Assembly: GCA_963969395.1 (NCBI GenBank)
Contig: OZ017799.1
Coordinates: forward strand, 15,502,501-15,566,500
Direction: 5' to 3'
DNA length: 64,000 nucleotides
Source: Pseudoscleropodium purum
Lineage: Eukaryota; Streptophyta; Bryopsida; Hypnales; Brachytheciaceae
Shown: positions 1 through 12,235 of the stretch, piece after piece
Position numbering within the stretch: the stretch's first letter is position 1
How the letters are laid out: each line of letters begins with the position of its first letter
Notes under the pieces: generated by a model
What the model saw: only the letters and a program-made list of their open reading frames with translations
Told to the model about the DNA's origin: nothing
Databases searched by the model: none
Translations under genes and position numbers: made by a program

Positions 1-51
1 AATTTGCCACAAGCACACACACAGTCGCACACACACAAAAACAAGCACACC

Positions 52-800
52 GCATTGCAGTAATCAAGACCACTTCGCAGATTACAAACTGCAAAAGAAA
101 AAGTCTCGACCGCGATCCGCACAGGGAAGCTCTCGCAACAACACAACTACTCGAAGTTTACATCCCGAATTGAGTCCGCATTAGCACAGACAGGGGTGCT
201 GGTGTCTGCGACGACGCAAGCAATGATAGGTAACCCAGGCACAGATCGTAAGCACATATTTCCAACACCATTCCAGACTCCGCATTCGGTACAGAAATGG
301 ACATTCGGGAATGGCAATTGACAAAGCGCAACTCGACGACGCAAGAGCAAATTGTACGCGGAGATTGCAATTGACAGAGCGCATATAGACTATTGTAGAC
401 CAATTTCACGCGGAGAAGAAGCAAGTGGCGGTACCGTGACGACATGGTTGGGCTGCATTGCAGTAACCGAGACCACTTCACAGATTACAACAAGCAAAGA
501 AAACAACGAAGTCTCGGCCGCGATCCGCACAGGGAAGCTCTCGCAACGGGACAACCAGAAGCTTACATCCCGAATTGAGTCCGCATTCGCACAGACGGGC
601 GAGGACGCAAGCAACAAAAGGTAACCCAAGCACAGATCGCAAGCCCTCGCGGGACACATTTTCAACGCCATTCCAGTCTCTGAATTCTGTAATGAGGTAC
701 GGATTCGGGAATTCCGAGGCGAAAATCGTCGATTATACCACAAAATTTAACGAGGAGAAGAGCAGCAAGAGGTGGTAGGTACCGTGACGACGTGATGGTG
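52..800. repeat. Tandem duplication, two ~400 bp units
   Basis: Unit 1 begins at about 52 and unit 2 at about 455. Both open with GCATTGCAGTAA, share the segment ATCCGCACAGGGAAGCTCTC and the block CATCCCGAATTGAGTCCGCA, and end near a GGTACCGTGACGACRTGG motif (about 430 and 778). The offset is near 403 bp at the start and shrinks toward the end because of small indels. The sequence is GC-richer than the DNA to its right. Open frames on the minus strand are duplicated with the unit but interrupted differently in each copy, which argues against a conserved protein. Confidence 0.85.
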
Positions 801-1600
801 CGCATGCGCCGCAACATTGTTGTACGGGTACCGGAAGTGCTCTCCGGCGCTGCTGCTGAGGAGCGGCGTGAAGAGCGACTCCATGGACGCTACAAGGACC
901 GCCATGCTGACGACCTTCAACCTTCGCACCCACTGCAGCAAAATGGATTTTGCCGTTTCAAATCTCCGTCTACCACTTCATGCAAGTATACACGGTGCGC
1001 AACCAATGCAAGCCCCTGAAATCTTCACGCGCACCAGAAATCTCCCCAACAACGTACGCGCTCTCTCAATTGACCTTCACCCAACCAGAATGCGCACCGA
1101 AATCGTCCCCAATGGAATCCAATCGTTCTCAATCTGTTCCGAAGTCAAGAACCCAACGCCAATTTGACCGTGATGTGACGAAATTGGTGAACTGGAATGC
1201 GTGTTCTTAGATAGAATCCCAAATTTGGCTATGGCGTGAACTTCACGATGAATGGATCGCGACGATGCGTGCTTGCGATCTGATTGATCGCAAGTAATAA
1301 GATTGCAAGCATAAAGAAGATGGAATTCGACAAGCTCTTCTCTGAGAGATGAGCCCGACTGTGAGTGGGGGAGTTAGTGCGAGAAAGGGAGTAATAAAGC
1401 TTGCAGTCAAGGGGTCCGCGGTGCAGGGGAAAGCTATTATTAGGCGATTCACAAAAGCCGCGTCCCGGCAAGCAACCCAAGCGCGGAGGACGACGACGAC
1501 GACGAAGAACTGCGATGAAAGCAGGCGGGGGAGACGAGAAGTCAAGGCGCAGGAAGACACGCTCTTAGTGGTAAGTTACGCGTAACTGACTAGGTAAACC
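801..1600. other. GC-rich genic-looking island, no recognised gene
   Basis: Base composition is gene-like. A minus-strand frame at 941-750 follows a pyrimidine-rich stretch ending in CTGCAG, and would encode a short hydrophobic stretch followed by a His-rich segment. It matches nothing I know and has no partner exon. A (GAC)n trinucleotide run lies at about 1486-1505 and creates the Thr or Val runs in the translated frames. This could be the 5' exon or leader of a gene leaving the window to the left, but there is no start, splice or family evidence strong enough to call one. Confidence 0.3.
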
Positions 1601-4600
1601 CTGCAGCCTTACATTGTAGGCTCCTTCGTCGGTGCTTCGTCCAAAATGCCCGCACACCACTCATATCAACATTTCATACTAATTTATGTAATAATCAATT
1701 AAAAATGATGATTAATTAAGATGTTTTCAAGGGTTTTTAAGAACTCATGTCGTAAAAAGTTTGAACTCTTTCTTAGCCTAAACCCTTGTTGTAATAATGT
1801 GGACAGGGTCTGGTAATTACTACTGGTGTGAGTAACATTGGGATTGGATTTGATTAGTGTTGCTTACCATTTAATTTAAGTTAAGCTTACCTTAGTTGCC
1901 CACTTGCAATCTTGCATGTTGTATTTCAGGTGGCTATGATCTTCTTTTTCGACCTTTGCATAATTGTGTCTGCATACCATTTCTGTACTTCTGTTTCAAA
2001 ATCAGACGACTTTATGGGGGCCCAGCAGATTTGGTGGCCTCCATAATTCGCTACTGTAGTGTGCCTTGTGCCGTTGCTACAGCCAAAATGAAAGTAAAAG
2101 TCATTTTATATAGTTTTATAGTTCATAAGAACTTTCAAATTCAATAACTTTCATAGTGTAGGTTCAAAACGTTAAAGCCTGTGCACCCCTCCTTGTTCAG
2201 GGCTTTTTAACGGTATAGGAACTTATCCATTTTTTATCACCTCCTTCCTTCCATTTTCACGAAGTAAGTTGCTCTCTTTCTGATAAAGTGGAGATGAGCA
2301 ATGACTAATTATGGCATAGTTCCCAATGCAGTTGTGGCACATTATGATTGTAGCAAACATTATTATAAGTCAAACAAAATTTGCAATTAAAGAATTTATA
2401 GTAATTATGTTTTGAAAACTAAAATTCTGAAAATTTATGGAATCATTCCAAATTGTATTTCTGTACACGGAAAAATTTCTCCACTTAGGAAACTTGCGCC
2501 CCAGATATATATTTGGTGATGTTTTTTCTCACAATGGATGAAACCAATTCCAAAATCTCAATAGAATCACTATGTTTGGATGAATAGAATTTGAAATTCA
2601 CTGCAGTGACAAGTAAAGTCCAAAGTAAATGAAACCCCTGTCCAGGCAATATTTACTGAGCATGTAGAAGTACAGAATTCTTTTCAAAGCAGGTGAAAAT
2701 TGAATGGTATTTGAAAATTGTCACAGACAGAGTGAGGTAAGTTTAAGTTAAAACTTCAAACCACATGCATTGATCTCGTCTAGTCGCAAAATATCTCTTT
2801 CAATGGCAAAACACACCCAAATATCTTTTATCTTCCGCCCAAAAGCATGTGCACAGCAGTTTCACTTCTCTTCTGTTTGTCAATGTCAGGGTCATCCACT
2901 TGATAGACCAAAAACCCAAGTAAACATATTTTTTTATAAGTGTGGGGGTTGCTTATAGTGAAGTGGGTACCACGGTGCGGGGCTCCTTCACAACCTCTAG
3001 GTTACAAGCCAATCCCCCGACGTTTCCGTCAAGGTCGACGAAGAAAAAATAATAATAATTCTTGAAAAAAAAATTTACCAATCAGGGTGAGTGCTGCAGG
3101 GCTGCAAGTCCGTCCGTCCGGGAACACCAATCGTTCTCCAACCAAACAGGCCTTTTGGTCACAAGCACGACATGAGAACAGGAACCAAACTTCCAAAGTG
3201 TTGTCTGATGAGCATCAAAACAATGCAATATAATTTTAATTTAAAATTATTTTTAGGTTTATTTTTATTTTATTTTGGGAGGGGAAGCAAACATGACTTA
3301 CTTTCAAAGGGACCCAAGTGACGGCCAGGGGAAGATTGACCCCTCTATTGCCCCACTGGAGGGTAAATGTCAAACTGCCTCTTATTTTTGTGCCGCTTAA
3401 ATTTTGTATTTCTTTACATCCCCTAGCTAATTAGGGGTCTTTCATTGCAAATATGAATTCAGAATTCGCAAATTTTATCATACACTGCAAATAAAAAATT
3501 CCAGTGTTTTCTACGAGATTAAAACATGGGGCAGTAGAGGGGGCAATCCTCCCCAGCCCCCCAAGTGACCGTTTTGTGGATTCCTACAATACTATTGAAG
3601 ATTTGGGGTATCGTAATGCTTTTTGGATGCTTGCTTTGTTGGTATGATTACCTCAATAGCACACCAACGGTTTGGGTAGGTTTTATGTTTTTAGTGTACA
3701 AATGGGAGCCACCAAAACTGTGGGTTATTGTTGTTGACTGCTTCTGTTTCATAATTCATGGGCTATGTACGATATTTAATAATTGAAATCAGCATGATTT
3801 GGGCAAGTGGCACCATCATTCATTCATGCTAAGTTATCATTTCCTAAAACCTTGATCCATAGTGATTGATTTTAAGTTTCAATTTTCCCAAAAGGGCAGC
3901 ACAACTTGCAATCAATCTTTTGTTGGAACTCATGAAGCTATTAACAGCCATCATGCCATGGGTTTCTGAAAGTGTGAAGAAAAACATCTGATGGCTTTAT
4001 AGGCTGACCTATTGTTGACAACAATTGGACACACTGTTCATTGAGAATCAGATTATTTATTTATACCTTCTCGTTCACTCCTATTTTTTCCCTCTCGGTT
4101 TAGGGAGAAGTGCCTAAGCTAACCATGATAAATGAGTCTATGAAGTCGAATAAAATTTAGATGAAAATTTATATTTATATTAAATAAAATACTTATTTTT
4201 AGAAAATAATAATAATAATAATGATTTTTCTCATTTTTATGTTTGCACACATTGATTTCAATTTATCAACAAATTTTTCATATTTTCTAAGTTAAAATGC
4301 TTAATCTCTTAACACTTCAATCCTTTTTCGATTTTTTGCACATTTTGGTTTGTATCTTTTGTCATAAAAGAAGGTTCTCTCTTCAGAATTCAAGTATTCA
4401 ATTGGATGGATGAAAAGTTTGCTAGACTATACAACTCTTGGAAGCACTCTATTCATTATTCAAGAATATGGACTTCAAAGCATTTAAGGGTTAAGATGTC
4501 ACAAATAGACACTTCTATTTTATTCTATTTCCTATTTTTGAACCCCTTCTCTTTACAATACCTTATCTAAAGGTTTGATTTGGCACTCAAATTTCGAAAT

Positions 4601-5247
4601 TGAATTTTAACATCAGATTCTTAGAAATCATGTTCACCTCTCACCATTCACAGGATAACATGTAGCACTTTTCACAAAAATGGCTTAATTTATGTTAAAT
4701 ATGACCTTCATATAGGGTAGGGTACATACAAAGTACAAGGTAAAAAAAAATACAACCCACATATATATATTCAGTAGATCAATTCACTGCCATGGTCATT
4801 CTCCAAAAGAACAATCATGATAAAATCATGGTCAATGTGCTTCACTAGATTTCCACAATATGTGGAACTGATACTGTATGATATTTTACTTTTTTCAGTT
4901 GTTTCAAATTCTTTTATAAATTTTTATGTGAAGTTGCAAGAAACACTGAAAGGAATGCCCTGATCATCATGCACATGGTACAATGGCATTACTGCATACA
5001 TGGACTTTTGCAGGAAAAGTTCAAAAATCAAGCACCGGCAAAAAGGATGCAGTGCATTGGACATTTTGGCTACGAAGGTGGATATCCAAAATGCACCATT
5101 GACCCCAAACCACAAAAACCACCATCATCACTTTGTGTATATCTTTAAAATTAATATATAACTATGTGGAAGAAACAAATTTAGAATCTCTACCCTACAA
5201 AATTCAACCCTTTAAAAATTTTGCATACAATATATAAAGGTTGTATT
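1601..5247. other. AT-rich intergenic DNA
   Basis: I see no gene. Open frames are under 80 codons and look random. The stretch holds one dispersed repeat (2061-2215, listed separately) and a slightly GC-richer patch at about 2940-3180 that carries a CCCCCGACG motif but no terminal repeats I can find. Confidence 0.6.
2061..2215 (+). repeat. Dispersed repeat, copy 1 (partner at 49790)
   Basis: This block resembles 49790-49935 in the same orientation. Shared landmarks, in order, are GCCRTTGCTACARSC/GTTGCCACAAGC, AAATTCAATMACTTTC and RCCCATGCACCC.TCCTTG with a following GGGCTTT. Neither copy has visible terminal repeats, so the element class is unknown. Confidence 0.55.
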
Positions 5248-5488
5248 CATTAGAGGATTTTTGAGGCCAAGGAGTGACTGTGAGTTATCAGGACGCTGTA
5301 AGTAGTGCAATCCGATGTGGTTGCAAGAGTGCTATGTCACTTTTGGGGAAAAAAAATTTTAATTCAACTATTTTTGCATTTCAAGAACTAAATTTTTTTT
5401 TTACTGCTGCCATAACCGTCGTTGCGGGGGAACAATGATGGGAACAAACCCAAAATGGCCCTTTGGAGGCCTCAAATCTCCCCTTATG
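5248..5488 (+). mobile_element. MITE, CATTAG family, copy 1
   Basis: The left end reads CATTAGAGGATTTTTGAGGCC and the right end is a diverged inverted copy (GGCCTCAAATCTCCCCTTATG). The inside is non-coding: a GC-richer left part, an A/T-rich middle and a motif GTCGTTGCGGGGGAAC that recurs, in either orientation, in copies 2 and 5. The element is 241 bp. Confidence 0.7.
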
Positions 5489-5968
5489 CTTTGGTGGGTT
5501 GGAACCTCTTAAATTTACTTACCAACAAAGAAAATCTGAATATTTTGCCTCTTTAATCATAGTAGTTGGGCAAAGTAGCAAGAAGTGGTGGTTTGGGGGA
5601 TGCCCACCTTAGATATAAGGTAAATTGATGCAATTGAACTTGCCTTGATGCCAAATTGACCCCTATAAATGTAGGGCTAAAATGTACAACTTCTGAATAA
5701 AGTATGTAGGATTTATTTTGAGTACATTTATGATCAAACATGTTGAAAATTCAAAGTCTATTGATATAGTGTGTGAATATGATACATGCTAAGAAAAGTG
5801 ACAATTATCTTGCAAATTGCCAATAACTGGTCAAGTATAAGGAAAAATAATTTAACCTTTATGTCCTAAAGCATGATTTCAAGTCATTTTCCACTTTCGG
5901 GCAAGCCCTTGCTACTGTAATATTTGTTGGATTCTTGTGAAATTTTTATAGCACATGTATTGTGTTAC

Positions 5969-6243
5969 TAAAGTGGGTAACTCCAAAACCTCCATTTTTT
6001 ACTATTATGCCTAGTTATTATTATTAAACTAGTCTAATTCTCATATTTTCTTACTAGCAAGTAGAAAGAGGTTCCAACGCACCAAAAAATGTGATATTTG
6101 GATTATGTATCCAAAAGTTATGAAAGAACAAAGTTTGGTTCTAAAATCCTTTCTTCCACACAAGTACATAATTGATTTTAGAGATATACACAAAGTAAAG
6201 ATGTTAGTTGAGGGTCAGTGGTGCATCTTGTGGGCCTACCCTA
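5969..6243 (+). mobile_element. Non-autonomous element, GGTTCCAACACACC family, copy 1
   Basis: The body carries the family core: GCAAGTAGAAAGAGGTTCCAAC, then a block around TTTGGAT..TGTATC, AAAAGTTATGAAAGAACAAAG, and GTACATAATTGATTTT. The ends, TAAAGTGGGTAA on the left and GGCCTACC on the right, are degenerate versions of the TAAGGTGGGTAC / GTACCTACCTTA ends kept intact in the copy at 35166. It is non-coding. Confidence 0.65.
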
Positions 6244-6708
6244 GTTTGATGCCTAGAAAATTTTAAACCAATCCAAGTCACAAGTTTAAAGTTCTACCTC
6301 AATAGGATATTTTTTGAGTTATAGGTAGTTTCAAGTAGCTATGAGGGATAGGTCATATTATCAAGTTTAATTTCTATTCCAATTGAATTTCTTTAGAAAA
6401 AATCTTAAAATTCAATTTTTTTATTGCAATTTGAACTTTAAGCTTATACCCATAGTTTGATGATTTTATTATTTCAAAATGATATAGAAACTTTATTTTA
6501 TACCATGATGTTCTACACTACAAAATACACTTGTGCTCAAAATTTCAAATACTTGGAGCATATTCTATGTTTGATATCAATTTTCTTCACTTTTTCTTTA
6601 AAAATTAATAATAGTTTCAAATTTTCACAAATGGCAACAATCAAACAAAGAGAAGGATTGGGAAGCTTGAATATGTGGGTATGGCCTATCCTCATAGGGT
6701 TTAGGGTT

Positions 6709-6926
6709 TTAACCCTTGAATGACAAATTGGTCAATGTGGAAATCATCTATTTAGATATCATGTATATTTTTGAATTATCAAATTGAAAAAGCATTCATT
6801 AGAAGTCAAGCTATTGCAGAAGACCTTCTATTTTCCCACAAAATTTGGAAGATGAATAGTTGCTTTTTTGTCTTGCATATCATTCATCGTTGATGAAAAA
6901 CATCCATCACGTTGTTTAGGGGTTAA
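6709..6926 (+). mobile_element. Short TTAACCC-ended element, copy 1
   Basis: The ends are TTAACCCTTGAATG and TTTAGGGGTTAA, inverted to each other. The body shares with 13061-13286 the order TTGG..ATCGG/GTGG, AAATCATCTATTT, AGAAGTCAA, AAATTTTGGAAGAT and the TGCTTTTNTCTCTTGCAT stretch. It is non-coding, about 218 bp. Confidence 0.6.
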
Positions 6927-7726
6927 TTAGCTCTTAGTTCTCAAGCCATGACATAGTTTTTGGCAACATGTGAAATGATGAGATACTTATTTCCAGTCTT
7001 CAGTGTCATTTGTTACCCCACATTTCAAAATTCCTTGGTGAGGGCATAGTTGAACTAACTTAACCCCTAAAAATGTCTGAGGCACGAAAATTTGGTGTTT
7101 GCAAAACTTTGAAGTGAAATAAAACCTAAATAAGTTTTTATTTTTAATAGTTAATATTTTTGAAAAGTTCTTCTTGAAGTCTAGTTTAGTATCAAAAATC
7201 CAATTTTGGAAATAAATTATACTGATTTTCCTATTCAAGATTTTGTGCAAGGATATCCATTGCAATCTTGACTTCTTGTAGTGTTGAGAGCTCTTGGAAA
7301 TGAGCCTCAAATATACTAGATCTCAGAGAAAAAATCACATTCAAAATTCATTTAAAGAAATTGTAGAGTAGATTTTAAGAAGCCATAAATTGATTGGGGT
7401 TATACATATTAGGCCCTTTAACCTCATATTTTTTTGGTCACCAACTTTTTAGATTTGACTTGTGAAAAGAGGATTGAAAGACTTCACATCACTTTTGACA
7501 TAGAGATCCCATGAGATCTCTAATATATCTAGTTTGAATTTGTATGGTTACAATTCCAAAAAAATTGATACAACTTATCAAAATGTTGGCATTTTGTTCA
7601 AATGAGAGCAAATTCCAAGAAGATCAAAACAAGCTTTGGACATTTAACTTGGGGGTTAATGATAAAATGTGAGTTCAGTGAAAGATCATTTGAAATTTGA
7701 ATTCCTAGGTGTATCATGAATTTTAA

Positions 7727-8044
7727 TAAGGTAGGAGGCTCGAACTGTGAACATGCATTTTGAACCAAACATGACATAGAGGTACATTTTGATTTTTTCA
7801 ATGTACCAAAATGTACAAATAGGGTACATTCTAGGAGGTGGTTGCTTTTACAGCCCATAGGACTGTAACTTCAAATTTTCATAACTAATTCCACAAAGCT
7901 CCAAAAAATACGAAACAACTTAGGTTAGATGCCGTTTCCACTTGTCTTTCAAGGAAAATTTACTGAAAAATATTTCAAGATGTTTTACCTCCCCAAAATT
8001 TAGTTTCAGTGCTTAGATTATCACTTTATGGACCTCCTACCTTA
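7727..8044 (+). mobile_element. MITE, TAAGGTAGGAGG family, copy 1
   Basis: It starts TAAGGTAGGAGG and ends CCTCCTACCTTA. The flanking TA on each side fits a TA target duplication, as in Tc1/mariner-type (Stowaway-like) MITEs. The internal sequence matches 11457-11761 in inverted orientation and 25780-26012 in direct orientation. It is 318 bp with no coding capacity. Confidence 0.75.
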
Positions 8045-8264
8045 CAGCCTTGAATTTGGAATTGGCAATTTGCATCCAACATGGCAGGTATCATGGTGTC
8101 CCTTTGTTCAAATCATACAATAAATTTGTTTTTTATTTTTTGTTTTTTTGAAAGAAAGAATTAGGTTTTTGATTGCATGAGTGCAGTTCAAAATATTCGT
8201 ACAATATGATATTCTATGTCCTGCACAGTACAGCAGAGTTCCATGCCATGAAAAAGACCAAGTG

Positions 8265-8306
8265 GACCCCCCCAACCCACCCCACCCCACCCCACCCCAC
8301 CCCACC
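8265..8306 (-). repeat. (CCCCA)n array, G-rich on the minus strand
   Basis: A run of C7 followed by tandem CCCAC/CCCCA units. The minus strand reads (TGGGG)n with at least five G4 tracts, so it could form a G-quadruplex. It creates the Gly/Trp-rich reading frame on the minus strand, which is not a gene. Confidence 0.85.
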
Positions 8307-8723
8307 AGACCCTGGTTCTGATGCAGCCTTTATGGCAACTTGAAGGAACTCAGGATGATTGGATCCACCTATAATGACATTGGGGACGGCTCTTCAACAC
8401 AAATGATGAACAAGATGGGCAAATAGTTTTTGGGTGTTGGGCATTGTGGGAACAAGCGAACATATTTTGGTGGCTGCCCTGCTTTGGATAGCATTTCCAG
8501 GTGGGAAAAATCTTTTCTCAGAATTTTTTAATTTTTAACATTTTTGGTAAAAGGTTGGGTTGTTTTCAGTATTGACAATCGAAACCAAGATTGCTACGGC
8601 CAAACAAAAATTACAAGAGAAATAGCACAAAGAGTTTAGATTTGCCTAGTGTTGAAAAACTAACTATTTTGGGAAAGTGTAGGTGTTCATGTTACTAAAT
8701 CTTATGCATTTTTTCACAAATCA

Positions 8724-8986
8724 CATTAGAAGAGTTTTGGGGGGTCTAGAAGCCTGTTTCAGGCCTATTCCCCCGCAACGAGGGGAACGGCCCGTTGTTA
8801 GAATTTTTTTTTCTTAAAAAAAAAAAAAAAAATTAGTCTCCAAATGCAATTTTTTTTTAAATTAAAAATTAGTCAAATGATGTGGAAGGGTCTCAACCAC
8901 ATCAGACCGCTACGCCAAACCTGTTTCCTGTGTTCATAGATTGTGATAACTCGCAGGCATCTAGAGGCCCCAAAAATCTTCTAATG
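8724..8986 (+). mobile_element. MITE, CATTAG family, copy 2
   Basis: The left end CATTAGAAGAGTTTTGGGG and right end CCCCAAAAATCTTCTAATG are inverted repeats, extended inward by TCTAGA on the left and CTAGA on the right. The inside has CCCCCGCAACGAGGGGAACG, a long A run and GTCTCCAAATGCAA. The partial element at 59657-59790 is the same subfamily in reverse. It is 263 bp and non-coding. Confidence 0.8.
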
Positions 8987-9210
8987 ATAGAAACCACAAT
9001 TTTGACCAAGAAAAAAATAAATTCAAATGCTTAAGAGAGAAATTGTATTTTGGATGAATTTTTAAAGAAATATCTTCAAAATTCATTTGAAAAGAATTTG
9101 AAAGTAATTTTATTATTTCAATTTTATGGATACTTTCTACTTTTCATGCTTCACATTATCTTTGTTGATGCAAACTTCAGAATAGCTAAACCCCTTGGGC
9201 TTTTAGAGAT

Positions 9211-9481
9211 CAAGGTGGGTACCCCCAAAGTTGCCACTACTTGGTATTGTATCTAATTTTTATTATTAGATTGTTCAAATTTTGTATATTTTTATATTGG
9301 CAAGTGAAAGGAAGTTTTGATACACCAAAGAATATGACATTTGGATACTATTTGTAAAAGTTATGAAAGACCAAAGTTTGGTTTTGAAAGCATTTCTTCT
9401 ATATAGGTACATAATTGATTTAAGAGATATATACAAAGTGAAGATGGCAGTTTAGGGACAATGGCTCATTTGAGGGGCCCC
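9211..9481 (+). mobile_element. Non-autonomous element, GGTTCCAACACACC family, copy 2
   Basis: The left end is AAGGTGGGTACCCCC, followed by GCCACTACTTGG and TTATTATTAGATTGTTCAAAT. The core is GGCAAGTGAAAGGAAGTTTTGA, GACATTTGGATACT, GTTATGAAAGACCAAAGTTTGG and GGTACATAATTGATTT. The right end is decayed (GAGGGGCCCC). A small palindromic CATATGTACATGTACATG tract follows immediately. Confidence 0.65.
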
Positions 9482-10499
9482 ATCATATGTACATGTACAT
9501 GTAGAATCATATGTATTGTGTGTTTTGGGAACATGGTTGTCTCTTTAAGTTTGGTGTCAATAAAGTGGGCTTAGGATGTGGGCTAATATGCGACAATCTT
9601 GTAGAGGTGTGCATTGCATTAGACAAGTGCACCTATGTTTGTAAGAGTTGTGATTGGCCATAGGATTTCCAATGCTTGCACAATTTCCAAATAAAGGGCA
9701 CATTTTGCATTGTACCTATGTATCTACCTCCCCAACTTACATGACTTGTAACCTTGTGTGTAGTTTGAACTAGATGAAGTAGAAGGACTCTCTGACAAAA
9801 GAAAGACTAAGATTTAGAACACCACGACCCTTGCTCGCTAAATAGGCATATCGTAGAATTTGCAATATTATTTCTCTTACCAATAGAATAAATAAATCTC
9901 CTCAAATTCAACTCTTTTTGCATCAACTTATTAGGCCGACCCGTCTTTATAATATAGATGGATTTATTTATTAGTATTCAATAAAAGAACACTAATTTAG
10001 TCATAATTTTATAGACTACAAATGCATGGGACTCAAGGATAGGATAATGCCCTTTCTTGTATTGAATTCTTCTCCAAAAGTTTACAAATGGCATGCCCTA
10101 AGGTTGCACAAGAAAAGAGTATTGGCATCCCATTGGGCAATAAAATTTGAATCTCAAACATGTTCTAAGAACTTCAAAGTTACATTTAGTTGAATAAAGG
10201 TGGTGGTCTCTAAGTCTTCACAAGTGGTATTTTGTGGGCCGATGTAGAATCTTGAACAAAGAAGTTTTGATTTTTGTAACCTCCCAAAGAGGATTGGACT
10301 TTTTTTCCTTTAAGATCATTCCAACAAAATGTTTTTAACTTTGAAATGGCAAGCCTCTTAACACTATAGTTAGTGAAAAATTGATCCTTTCATGAGATGA
10401 ATATTTGCATCCCACATTTTTTCCAATAAATTTGAAAGTCATTAATTGGACATTTTGAGTCTTCTTTAGCATTACAAGGTTGACCCTATAACATCAAGT
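9482..10499. other. Intergenic, no gene seen
   Basis: AT-rich sequence without a convincing frame. The part from about 9500 to 9950 is somewhat less AT-rich and could be a decayed long terminal repeat, but I find no paired copy, primer-binding site or polypurine tract. Confidence 0.4.
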
Positions 10500-10985
10500 A
10501 TTGTACACACTAAGTATCCGATGGATGATAGAAAATCCTTTTATGTCGTAGAAAAGTGCCAATGATAATCTTTGGAATTTCATGTGAAAGAGGAAGTCTT
10601 GCACACTAGTTAGACCTCCAATGAGTGCTTTTAGGCTCTTGTAAAAAAATGATTAACATGGTATCCCAAAAGATGATTTCCACATTGATTATGGTACATT
10701 GTTTCAAGGTTAACTTTGAGTGAAACCCATACTAGGGTGAAACTCTTCTAAGGTTAACTCTAGAAGGATGTCGTGCACACTAAGTGTTTGATGGATGATA
10801 AAGAATCCTTCTATGTAAGACAAAAGTGTAGATGTTCATTTGAGGAATTTCGTGTGAAAAAGACAAGTCGTACACATTCATTTCACCTCCAATTAAAGAA
10901 TGCTCTTGATGTTTTTCAAGCAAATGATTCACAGAGTACTTCAAAGAATGATTTTCCACTGTACCTAAAAGGATGATTTCCCATG
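10500..10985 (+). repeat. Diverged tandem duplication, ~270 bp spacing
   Basis: A block starting near 10500 (GTACACACTAAGTATCCGATG, GATGATAGAAAATCC, GGAATTTCATGTGAAA, CACCTCCAAT-like, AAATGATT, AAAAGATGATTTCC) recurs in order from about 10769 (GTGCACACTAAGTGTTTGATG and so on). The open frames across the second unit are a by-product. Confidence 0.7.
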
Positions 10986-11456
10986 GTGACCACCCCGGTG
11001 TTCTAGGGTTAAACAACCGTGGCACAGGGAACACAAAACAACGTGAGTCTTGCACGATGTTAGTGCGGATTTCATGAAAAAAAGATCCCTTGTTTCTCCA
11101 GGCCCCAACATTCTGCTGATTTCTCAGGTCAGAGCATCAGTGCTTGGATTGGACAAAGCTTCCTGTTGAAAATCCATGCTAAAATGTGGCAAACATCAGC
11201 TCGCACTGTGTCATCGTCCTACATTTCGTACACATCTGAAAAAAGCCTGCAACTTGTGTAACTTAAGTTTGTGATATTGTGCAAAACTGAGTGTGTGACA
11301 AAGCTTAAACTCCAAGTTAAGTTACAGGGATTCTGGAAGATCAGATAGATGTGACAACTGGCCATTACCATGTCCATTGTACTTCCTTACACTAATGCCT
11401 ACCTTGGCTCTTGAAGGGGTGGCTACCTTGGCCTCACAAGTACAATGGGTCCCAAA

Positions 11457-11761
11457 TAAGGTAGGAGGTCCATAAACCGACCATTTAAGAGCTGGAACTG
11501 ATTTTTGGGAAGGTGAAACTTTTTCAAATATTTTTCAGAGAATTTTCCTTGAAAGACAAGTAGAACTGGCATCTAACCCAAGTCGTTTCATATTTCTTGG
11601 AGCTTTGAGGAATTAACTATGAAATTTTGAAGCTAAAGTGGCATAGGGTTCTAATAGCATCCACCTCCTAAAATTTACATTGTATGTACATGGCTAAAGG
11701 CTATACATATACATGCAGTACACATTTAAAGAGGTGGATGCTTTTAGAACCTCCTACCTTA
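11457..11761 (-). mobile_element. MITE, TAAGGTAGGAGG family, copy 2
   Basis: The ends are TAAGGTAGGAGGTCC and GAACCTCCTACCTTA. Read on the minus strand the body is colinear with 7727-8044: a GGAGGTGGATGC-type block, an AAATTTCATA.TTAATTCCTCAAAGCTCC block and the CTTGTCTTTCAAGGAAAATT block. It is 305 bp and non-coding. TA dinucleotides form the outermost bases on both sides. Confidence 0.75.
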
Positions 11762-11947
11762 CACCCAAAGCCATTGAAACACAATGCCTCGGCCTCATTG
11801 TTCACAAATAAGATGATGACAGAAAACTTAATTTGCACTAGTAAATAATGCCTAATTTGTGGAATCATCCTTGAAACCCTACAACCCTTGCACTTGTTTA
11901 AAGTCACTTTCACAATGTGTGTATAGTTTTGTGGTATTTTCATTGTC

Positions 11948-12235
11948 TTAATATATGGGTATTCTCTAAAACACCACTTTTTGTTATTGTGCCTATTTGA
12001 TATTATTAGACTCGGGTCAAATTCTCATACTTTCTTATCGGCAAGTAGAAAGAGGTTCCAACACACTAAAGAATGCAACATTTGGATGTTGTATGCAAAA
12101 ATTATGAAGGGTCAATTTTTTGCGGGTAGAGGTCGTAAACTTGTTTTTTCCACATAGGTACATATTGGTTTTGGACACAAAGTGATGACGGTAGGTTTGA
12201 TTTAGGGTGCATTTGGAGGGGGGGCACTTTAGACT
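11948..12235 (+). mobile_element. Non-autonomous element, GGTTCCAACACACC family, copy 3
   Basis: It has the family order TTGTTATTGTGCCTA, TATTATTAGACT, GGCAAGTAGAAAGAGGTTCC, ACATTTGGATGTTGTATGC, AATTATGAAGG, CACATAGGTACATA and a GATGACGG block. The ends are eroded and it lies close to the MITE ending at 11761. Confidence 0.6.

Noticed and set aside
2940..3180. Sixth CATTAG MITE
   Set aside because: A CCCCCGACG-type motif is present but no CATTAG ends were found on either side.
8108..8305. Gly/Trp-rich minus-strand frame
   Set aside because: It is only the translation of the (CCCCA)n simple repeat.
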